A model generated the notes under the pieces. It had not been told where the DNA came from and ran no database searches. It saw only the letters and a program-made list of their open reading frames with translations. 64,000 nt of DNA from Tubiluchus corallicola (Eukaryota; Priapulida; Priapulimorpha; Priapulimorphida; Tubiluchidae). The stretch spans positions 1,014,347 through 1,078,346 of the forward strand of contig JAQGDQ010000021.1 in assembly GCA_030141605.1 (NCBI GenBank), read 5' to 3'. A program made the position numbers and the translations under genes. This document shows, piece by piece, positions 55,901 through 64,000 of this stretch. Each line of letters begins with the position of its first letter. Position 1 is the first letter of the stretch.

Positions 55901-58900
55901 CAAGTGTTCAATCAAAATTTTAAAATCAAAGGAGATTTTCCTGGAGAAATTTGTTTGGTAGGTAAATTAAGTATTAGCTGCAAATGGTGGACGAATTTCA
56001 TCACTGGAGAACAGTTCTAATACTTGAACACATAAAAATTACCTCAGTACATGCATCATATTTAATATTCCAAAAGACAAGTGTCGTTGTCTGTAATGGA
56101 ATAACATTTCCCTTAGTACAATTGTACTGGATAGACATGAAAAAGATTTCTACACAATAACATGCATCCTAGAAGTGGCGCCTTTCAATAACAGCACTTA
56201 CCGACGAGTTTTAATCTTTTCGAGTCTAACAAATCACTGTCAGCTTTTTTGGCATTTTCGATAGATTCTTTAACCAAATGATCAATATGATCAATGCCCA
56301 CAGCTTTGCCCGTCTCACCAAGCTATAATGAACCACAGTACTTTTGTAGAATCATAGTACATCTATGCACAAACAGTTTAAATACATGAGAAGATTCAAT
56401 TCTATTTTCACAATAAAACAAACTGCTCAAGAGGTGATATACTTTTTCATTAAATTTTTTTTAATAAAATATAGTCTATTTCACCTCTTAAACATCTATT
56501 TTGTTGTGATTAATATTTAGAGGTGCTACTGTATCATCTCTATAATGTCCAATTCTAATTTTCTGTTGCAAATTAGTGGTAAATAAGAACGATATTCATT
56601 AATTACCATAGTAATCGTTTGTAATTAGCAATGAAATGTGAACACCCAATAAAATTCTTGAAAATTAGCTAGCCTTGTCATACAACAGCAAGCATTAAAA
56701 ACAGTATTATGTTACAGAATTCACTTAAAGGCAGCGCATTTTCATATTTGTTTGTCAACCTCCTAACTAATGAGTTAATGGTCAATAATGAATTACTGAA
56801 CTAAGCAATCCGATGCTAACTTTCGTAGAATTTAGAATTCGCCTCTTTTAACTGATATACAGAAGGTTACAATCGCATAATATACAACAGACTGATCAGA
56901 CTGAGTTGAAAGACCAGATGGTCACATATCAAACACCTCTATATTACAACACTGTTGCTTTCTTTTTATACACTGAAGAGACTAATGGTGTTACCACGAG
57001 AGACAATAACTTAAATTATATCAGTGCGATAAAACCACGTCAGTTATTCAAGTAAGTATATAAGTCAAGTATTATTACAGATTTAGTCAATAACAACGGT
57101 CACTATACTGCTTGTCATTGTAGTAACAATAATGCACCTGTTTTAATTCAGTACCAGTTTTTACCTTCTCTTAAAACAATGTTGGTAAATGAAAAAAATC
57201 AGATTACAATGTTGCCTACCATGTAAGCCATGCAGACAGTTAAATAGCCGCTTCCCGAACCTACATCGAGTGCTGACATTCCTTCCCGTAAATGACCTTC
57301 CAGTAACTCAAGAGCGTGAGCGTGCTAAAAATGAATTACTGTCTCGAATGAAAATCAATAAATGCCATCTAATAATCTTTCCAAGACGCTGATTCAAAAA
57401 CAACTGTATTCAATTCAATTCAATTTTATCTTCTCAATATCAGTTAAAATTTGACATAATTATTTTTACATTTCATTGCAACTGAGAAGGAGCAGCGAAA
57501 GACCTATTGGTCACTTGATCAGCTGCCCCTTATTAAAAATACAAGTTTACTTACAAATGCATAACATTTTTTATGTATTTTTTATACAAAAAACATTATA
57601 GTATTAAAATGTAATGAGTAATAAAAAAAACTTTTACATTATGACTGCAAATATAAAAGAAACGTCAACTTTCAGAAGGTAAAAAAATTCTGCTGTGAGT
57701 GATGTGTGGGATGGGCCTGCTCCAGAGAACTGATAAAGTAGATGCTTAAATGGTGGCATGTAGCTACGGAACAAAAATACTGCATTCATGTCTTGTGGGG
57801 ACAAACAAGTCTTGATTTCTGCATTTTTGCTGTCAAAAAAGCTAAGTTTTCTTGGACGGAAAGGGTTTGTTCGCAAGTAAATCTTTATAACCAACACACG
57901 AAAAACAAATGCAATACTGTGATAAGGATGTGGCAGCAGTGTAGATACATTATCATGTGTACAAGTGTAGTAAACATCACAGCTTGCATTAGGGTAACAA
58001 AGTCTTGGTAAATAGCAATATACCTATTGCTGGTACTATGCAAAAATATCTAGTCATCGTTAAAAAATTGAAAAACAGAATAGTGCTAATTCATTAAAAT
58101 GTTACATACAATAAACACACTTGACTTTGTTCAATAATGGCATAAGCATGGTGATATAGATGCAATAAATAGGGCGGCATGGAAAAATTGCAAAGCCAAA
58201 GCCAAATGCACCACCTGTTGGCAGAAAGTCAGCATTTGCCACAAAATGTATTTTATGTACAGTAAACTCACCAAGCTCAGAAAACCAAGAATTTACTTTT
58301 TGTAAATGCTGTATAACAATTCCTATCTTAAAAGGAAACAAAGGTACACTCGTATCCATGGTCATTAGTCTAAATGGAAACACTGTGTCTAAAACAGAAG
58401 TTAAATGTTGCTTCTTGTAAACCTGCTTCCCGGAGGTAACCTGATCTACCATAGCGCCTATTTACCTCAGTTACAATGCAAACAGTGTATATATTTGTAA
58501 TCTTCAAACCTTGGAAGCTATGAGACTAGTATCCCATCCAAGAGCATTATCCTTGATAATGAGCAACGATTCAATCTCACCATAACCATTTACAAGTAGG
58601 CCGTTTCATCGAGTGTAAATATTAGTTTATAGACTGTCAAACAGTGTAAAAAGGAATTCCAAAAGACATCGATTTTAGGGTTAATATCACGCGCTTCATC
58701 GCATTATAAATTGATGAGTATAACTGGATTTTACGTTTCTAAAACTGCAATATTAGTTGATATGACATGGAACGCGAGCTAGAGTTCATAGAAATTAAAT
58801 GTCAGTTTTTAAAGCTTAACAAAATTTCAAGATTATATACAGGCAAACTCAGTAAAAGACTCAGCTTAAAATTTACCATATGAGGAGCACTGATAGTAAC

Positions 58901-59809
58901 TCCGTATCCAATACTCTGTGGGGAATCCATGAAGGAGTTTCTCTTACAGTAATTTGCTCTATTCACCTTTAACATTGCTTGGTAAACCCTGTCGTGCTTG
59001 ATAATTCCATTACCTAAAAATATATTTTACTATACAGATGTCGAAATATTGTAAGAATAAGAAGTGTATGTTTTGAAATCTCTAGATCAGTACGTTATAT
59101 CCTGGGGGCTCTAGACTCTAACATATTATCAGTAAAGTGGATAAGGTAAAAAAATATTAAGAGAAACTGGATCCAATCTTAAATTATAGCTCAAAACAAT
59201 TTACTCCATAAAATTTTGAAAAAGAACATGTCTCAAGAATGATTTACTTGAAACGTACTCTCGTGTTCGCGCAGCTAGTTCTTCCCTGTTACATACATTT
59301 TGCCATTAGCGAGTTAAATAGGCACTAGCGCCCACATCTCGGAAACACATTACACCGAAACTGGCGTGGTACCTTTCAGGCTAGATGTGTTCAGTTGTGA
59401 CATAGTGCACTTGAAATTTGCATTTTTAATTTAAAATTTGGAGAGTTTTGTTTTTATGTATCATAATGAATGTCATACAGCTGCACTGCACTCCAATTTT
59501 CGTTCTAGTGAACACCTGTAACATGCTCATGTAGTAATTGTGCTCGCCCAATTAGTAAACACAACTTATTAACATATTATTTAATTAACACTTTGGCATT
59601 ATTATAGGTGTTAAAACCTATACCTTTTCCGTACTTTAGGAAAGGTATGATATGAAAAATCTTCCTGCTTTCCTTTTTAACGCTACTAGCTTTTTTACAT
59701 TGCCTATCAAAATCTCTTTCAAGAATTGCAACATATCAAAAAACTGAAACTTACTTCTCAATGCATTAACCATTCCCTGGTTACTTGAGCCATGTGATCT
59801 CCAAGCCAT
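52802..59809 (-). CDS. PCMT1: Protein-L-isoaspartate(D-aspartate) O-methyltransferase
   Basis: Seven coding exons (59809-59755, 59013-58877, 57324-57220, 56322-56202, 55117-55032, 54689-54624, 52912-52802) join in phase into 226 aa, essentially the length of the human cytosolic enzyme. It methylates isoaspartyl residues with S-adenosylmethionine so that damaged proteins can revert to aspartyl peptides. Visible landmarks, in order: [11 protein letters not shown] start, [14 protein letters not shown], the [20 protein letters not shown] substrate region, SAM-binding motif [21 protein letters not shown] with its acidic residue, [18 protein letters not shown], the [12 protein letters not shown] motif, and [13 protein letters not shown] near the end. 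The C-terminus read through is QWPGR, stop. The donor-like AG|GTGAG lies exactly there, where human PCMT1 splices alternative ends, so another terminal exon is possible. Confidence 0.97.
52951..52979. repeat. 29-bp direct repeat, left copy
   Basis: Begins TTGGTATGGGCATATG and ends TTCTCACA. It is repeated without mismatch at 53419-53447, bracketing duplicated copy 2 inside PCMT1 intron 6. Confidence 0.95.
53001..53419. repeat. Segmental duplication, copy 2 (inside PCMT1 intron 6)
   Basis: A direct, ~97% identical copy of 51207-51625. Both copies contain a coding-like plus-strand reading ([21 protein letters not shown]) interrupted by frameshifts, so the duplicated unit may carry an older gene or element fragment. 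The copy 2 frame lacks one stop codon that copy 1 has (CGA versus TGA). Confidence 0.95.
53419..53447. repeat. 29-bp direct repeat, right copy
   Basis: Perfect partner of 52951-52979, starting exactly where the similarity between duplication copies stops. It looks like a target-site duplication or a repair footprint. Confidence 0.95.
54624..54689 (-). CDS. PCMT1: PCMT1 coding exon 6
   Basis: 22 codons, [20 protein letters not shown] then NQ. Acceptor TTTGCAG, donor CAG|GTATGT. Nearly identical to human [20 protein letters not shown]. Confidence 0.97.
55032..55117 (-). CDS. PCMT1: PCMT1 coding exon 5
   Basis: Completes Val and encodes [20 protein letters not shown] then AADGTPQA. Acceptor TTTAG, donor GCA|GTACGT. 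Confidence 0.96.
56202..56322 (-). CDS. PCMT1: PCMT1 coding exon 4
   Basis: Encodes [20 protein letters not shown] to SKRLKLV plus one base. Acceptor TTATAG, donor G|GTAAGT. Corresponds to human GCTGKVIGIDHIKELVDDSV. Confidence 0.96.
57220..57324 (-). CDS. PCMT1: PCMT1 coding exon 3 (SAM-binding motif I)
   Basis: 35 codons, [20 protein letters not shown] then [15 protein letters not shown]. Acceptor TTTTTAG, donor ATG|GTAGGC. Confidence 0.97.
57325..58876 (-). other. PCMT1 intron 2 with two unexplained open frames
   Basis: Contains minus-strand open frames at 57634-57897 (87 codons) and 58102-58452 (116 codons). Neither resembles a family I know and neither joins the PCMT1 frame. In DNA this AT-rich, a few frames of that length can arise by chance. 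I treat it as ordinary intron, possibly with an old element fragment. Confidence 0.4.
58877..59013 (-). CDS. PCMT1: PCMT1 coding exon 2
   Basis: Encodes [20 protein letters not shown] through [18 protein letters not shown]. Acceptor TTTTTAG, donor ATG|GTAAAT. Confidence 0.97.
59755..59809 (-). CDS. PCMT1: PCMT1 coding exon 1
   Basis: Encodes [18 protein letters not shown] plus one base, donor A|GTAAGT. Human begins MAWKSGGASHSELIHNLR. The exon appears to begin at 59884, after an acceptor-like TTTTTACAG, and its frame is open to that point. Confidence 0.93.
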
Positions 59810-62800
59810 TGAGCAAAATTTTTCTATATATGTCATTAAACAAATAAATATCACCAAGGTGATTTTCCAGCTTTTTAGCTTGTCCTGTAAAAACAATTTT
59901 CACGTGATTCATTTCTACAACATGTTTACAATAGATCTATACGAGTCCATTAGATAAAAAGGCATAAAAAATAAATCATTACTGTTTTTTGCTGTAACTG
60001 GATGCCAGAAAAGGGTTATAAGTATACTAGGAAATCACTTTATATACCATTTAGTTATCCAAATAGCTATACTAAATAGTAAAATTATGAATAGTAAGTA
60101 CGGTAGCCCAGAGTATAGCTGCTGCCAAATATTTGTTAGAAGAAATAAAATAAACATGTGCAAATTGTGCATTATTTAGGGATTTACGGATGTCACTGTC
60201 AGAGGGGCACTTTACCATTAAAAAAGTCCTTCCAAGGGTGACAAAGTAATGCATAAACATAATTACGAATTTATCGGCTACTTTTCCAGCTTAAAGGCAA
60301 CTTGTGACAATTTTATAAATGATTTTAAAAAACGTATTGCATCACCCCACAGGCCGAATAATGCTGCTTTTGAATGATACGGGAACCACAGGATTTTTTG
60401 CAAGGATCCAAAAACATAGTTATGCTGATGTGATTATGACGATGACGATAATAATGACAAGTAAACCATAATTACGAATGATAATGATACCTGCTACAAT
60501 CTGACTAAGCTGCTATAACTACTATAAATCCTTTGTGGACGTCTGTAAGTGCTCACTACTAGCCGGTCCAGCATTTCCAAATATTAGTTTACACTAGCAA
60601 TATTTACACTAAGCTCATATGCCTGAATTATTTACTAACTAGATTGATTAATTGTTTCTGCACATTACAGTTGGAAGTAGAGCATTAAATGGAAAGGGCT
60701 TTGGAACCGAAACCTGTCTTACTATCCTAGGAAGTTACAAGTAAGTGACAAGGAAATGGTGGAAGTCTCTTGGCCATGTTCAGATGTTTACACACCTTTT
60801 CTCAACAAAAAATAGTTGGCGGCAACATAGCCAATGAAGCAGTTGTCCTGGCAGTCACCTTCCCTTTAATACTTGATCCTGCTGTTTACAATGAACCAAA
60901 CACACACTAATGATACTAAACCAATCAGCTATTCTTTTCTCCCTTTATACTACAAGTTGAATGAAAAACAACACAAACTTCACTTCCAAAAGCATAAATA
61001 AACTCTATTCATTTTTCCACTCCACAAAAAAGTTCTAAACATGGCTGTTCACAATTGACTATGTGCTGTTATTTCAGTCTTGCTCTTAACCTTATTTACC
61101 CACAAAGCGCAGTAATTTACAGCAAGTTATACTGCATAAATCAGAAAAATCACAGGAGCAGGCACCTGATGTGAAGCATAAATACACGCACATATGTGTA
61201 CTGTGATCACTGATCAGTGTGGTAACCACATTTCGTACCCATTATAAGCATATTGTTATGCCATTTGTGTGATCGTTCATTTTTACTTACTCCAAAAAGC
61301 TCACCTGAATAACACTTATGAAATGATTAAAAACAGTTCTTAAGAATCTTTTAGTTACGAAAGTTTTGTGAATCCGACCGTAAATTATTAATTTTGTAAA
61401 CTCGCTCCCTGTACAATCCATGGGGTACAACTGTTTCATCGTTTTCGCTTAAATATAATATTCATAATTTTTAGGTGTTAAGTAGTTTAGAGGGAATAGT
61501 ACGTATACCAAACTGAATAATTTAGATTTCCTTTGGAAATGATATGACGTGAATTTGATGTGCGTTTATAACGATGTTCTTTACTGTAACAGTGAAGTAC
61601 AGTATCGATTACCACGTTGTTCAGAGACTAGTTTCTAGGCCTGCAACAAAGCTAGCACACAGTGCTGCATAGCTTAACGTCTACATAATAAAGCACTTTT
61701 AATTTCCCATGCAATTGCAAACAGTTCTGAAACAACCAGTTTCAATCGTACACTAATTTTAGCCACCAAATACAGTCATCCAAATAACACACTTTCACTT
61801 TCCTACATACAGAACACGACAACTTAACCGCAAACATGCAGCTGCGCACATTAGCGCGCATATGCGTATTAGAAAAATCGATCGAGTACCAGCGCATGGA
61901 TTGTACAGAATATCATGACCGTTTCCTCGACACTCTGGAAAGTTCTGGAACGTCCATCTATGGGAACGTCGTAATAAAAATGAACCACTGATTCGTTTTC
62001 ACTACTACGATGTAATCGATTTTTGCAAGTTTGTCACTTTAACTGGTTTGACCCACCTGACCATGAACCATACAGTGTTGCCGTTTATAAGATAACAAGC
62101 CTTTTCACCCTTTCGTTGTGCGCACGCACAGTAGCTGTAGGTCAGAGGTTAAGTGTAGCAAAGCAGTGTGTCTTAGCTACAACCGTCATGTGACATGCGT
62201 GTAAAGCAAAGCCGTCAGTAACTTCAGTTGTTTTACCTGGACTTTACTTAATTATGCATTAGTCTATGCGTAGAGTGATTTATAGCAGCATCTTGCTTGG
62301 GAAAAAGAAAAATGAACTAGGTGAGGTTCTAGCTAGCTGTTAAAACTATTACTATGAGTACAATGTTAATATGAGTATTTGTTAATGCCCCTTTTTGGTG
62401 ATATAGTTATAATTATACAATAATTTTGTTTTGGACAATTTAGCGAATAAGGTGATAATTTGGTGAAAAATGCGACACTTTTTAGCCCCCAAAACAAATC
62501 ATTCAAGAGCGTCACAGCGGCATTCCTGGAACCAAGATTTTAATCAACATACTGAAGCGCCTATGTAGGGTGTATACTGCACACATAATAATACATGACT
62601 GAATGCATTTAAACTTAATGAACTTCCTAAAACATAGGATATTTAAAAAAATTAATTTCATGGATTTTAAAAATGCATGGAATTTAGTCTGAAGCTGAAA
62701 GCATTCAATGAGCAGTCAATGAACAATGCAGAAGTATTGTTTTCTAATTTAATTTATTTTTACTTAAAAGAATTTTTTACTTTAATTATTCTGTTTCAAT

Positions 62801-64000
62801 CATTTGAAATTTGATATATGTTAAAGTTGGTAATATATGTAACACGAATTCTGAAATATTAGGGAGTAAAAATAAATTTTTCCACTAGAAGGGGAAGGGT
62901 GTCTGTCCATCTGGGGAGAAACTTTTCAAAGACTGAATGAAGTCTCCATGAAGCATCTTGCATTGCGCTGGAGTAGAGGGTGATGTACAGTTGTACACAC
63001 ATAAAGAATTAGCCGTTTGATGGGGGTACATGGTTGGTAATACATGCTTTGAAGTATACATTGGGTCTACATGGATCTAGCCATCATAGGTTCAGCTGAT
63101 GGTGGGTGCAGAAGGACATGAATGTTTGGCTGTTTGGCGTTAAAAGTCTCCATGCCAATAAAATTATTATTATTATTCTGAGGAACTCTGCAAGGGCAAA
63201 AGTTTCAGCAAGGTGATTAAGGTGTCAGCCGCTGAAACAACGTCATTTTGCAATTTTTCACCAGAGAATTTACTGGTCGGTCATTACCATTTAACTGTAA
63301 CATCGTCAAATATGTAAACCAAGCAAGTCTGCTTGGATGGTGCTGCCATCTGGCAGAGGGTTACTTAACTATAGGTGAAGAGAAGTTAAAACAGTTGAAA
63401 CAACATCACAATCACACAAGAATTTACATCTTACAGAGGTACGATTGATGTAAATTTATTTTTCGCTACAGTTCCGTTATTACCTTACATTTTCTGGAAA
63501 TATAAAGTGATTTGCGATATTCGGCATAATATGATGTGAAAAAATATCACCAGTCAAAGAAGCAATACAAAATAGATATACATGTACCTCTAAATATTGC
63601 CACACCGCTAGGTTAAAACCTGGTTTTTACCTTGCATCGACCTAGGCTTTGTGTGACAACTAGCAGTTTTTACAGATTTCAAATACTACAAATAATTAAA
63701 GTTGCGCTTTTCTTTTATCTAACACCACTTACAATAAAACAATGTATATTATAACTCATATTTATAAAGCTACTATACGTAATTAAAAAGAATTTTAGGT
63801 AGCTTGTATTACGTACGCGTACAATCATGCCGGCTATATAGTTACTAAGCAGATTAGTAGCTCTACACTTTAATAGATGTTACTAAATGGTTATGGAAAA
63901 CTGTTTTAATTCGTATTAAAATTAATGGTCTTTCACACAGTTATATGAATGCACCCTGTAAAAGTGGGCCCAAAATGATTTATAAATACCCTCAAAATAA
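59810..64000. other. Upstream flank of PCMT1, no gene recognised
   Basis: No coding exon is supported. The stretch probably includes one or more PCMT1 5' noncoding exons. Minus-strand donor-like sites include CAG|GTGAGC near 61312 and CCAG|GTAAAA near 62241. A heat-shock-element match lies at 61936-61956 in a stretch with more CpG than its surroundings (about 61.8-62.2 kb). A short AATAAAATTATTATTATTATT-like end near 63160-63180 could be a retroelement tail. Confidence 0.5.
61936..61956. promoter_or_regulatory. Heat shock element (three perfect units)
   Basis: GGAAAGTTCTGGAACGTCC contains GAA-nn-TTC-nn-GAA plus a fourth, degenerate TCC unit, the binding pattern of trimeric HSF. It lies 2.1 kb upstream of the PCMT1 start codon. 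Whether it serves PCMT1 or a gene to the right is unknown. Confidence 0.45.

Noticed and set aside
58102-58452. 116-codon minus-strand open frame in PCMT1 intron 2
   Set aside because: No recognisable domain, no fit to the PCMT1 splicing frame, and a few frames of this length are expected by chance in a window this AT-rich.
63248-63448. 66-codon plus-strand frame with a moderately protein-like composition
   Set aside because: No family match, and neighbouring sequence in the other frames is equally open. It could be a partial retroelement, but there is no motif to prove it.

Overview
This is AT-rich animal nuclear DNA. Genes are split by introns with ordinary GT/AG splice sites, and the spaces between them hold microsatellites, minisatellites and remnants of transposable elements. 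Two genes are clear metazoan orthologues (TOLLIP and PCMT1) but do not fix the phylum. A secreted protein with EGF domains and a Tyr/Pro/Lys/His-rich repeat tail, a Helitron-like element and 5S-rRNA-derived repeats suggest a marine invertebrate such as a mollusc or another lophotrochozoan. That placement is an inference.

Layout. (1) Positions 1-8522 (+) are one open exon of more than 2,800 codons, cut by the left edge. It encodes a low-complexity, probably disordered protein with two recurring motifs, about INExLAEEE and PLxxxPSHxR. (2) Positions 8523-11999 have no gene. (3) Positions 12000-19827 (-) hold a four-exon gene for a 610-residue secreted protein: signal peptide, three EGF-like domains, then a cysteine-free tail of about ten 15-residue units of the type KYEPKPTPNYEHPPP. 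Its third intron contains a 92-bp near-perfect palindrome. (4) Positions 19828-29332 have no recognisable gene, only repeats, including a MITE-like element at 28565-28877. (5) Positions 29333-35787 (-) hold TOLLIP, complete in eight coding exons (290 aa). (6) Positions 35788-52801 have no gene I can support. They hold a Helitron-like element (38799-39489), a broken non-LTR retrotransposon gag remnant (~40.8-41.0 kb), two minisatellites, a long hairpin (47092-47280) and one copy of a segmental duplication. (7) Positions 52802-59884 (-) hold PCMT1, complete in seven coding exons (226 aa). Its last intron carries the second copy of the duplicated segment between 29-bp direct repeats. (8) Positions 59885-64000 have no recognised gene. 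A perfect heat-shock-element match near 61.94 kb may belong to the promoter region of PCMT1 or of a gene off the right edge.

The genes do not form a functional cluster. TOLLIP is a cytosolic ubiquitin/phosphoinositide adaptor, PCMT1 repairs isoaspartyl damage in proteins, and the EGF/Tyr-rich protein is extracellular. All splice sites were read by eye. For TOLLIP, PCMT1 and the EGF gene, exon phases join without a break and every exon length agrees with its codon count.
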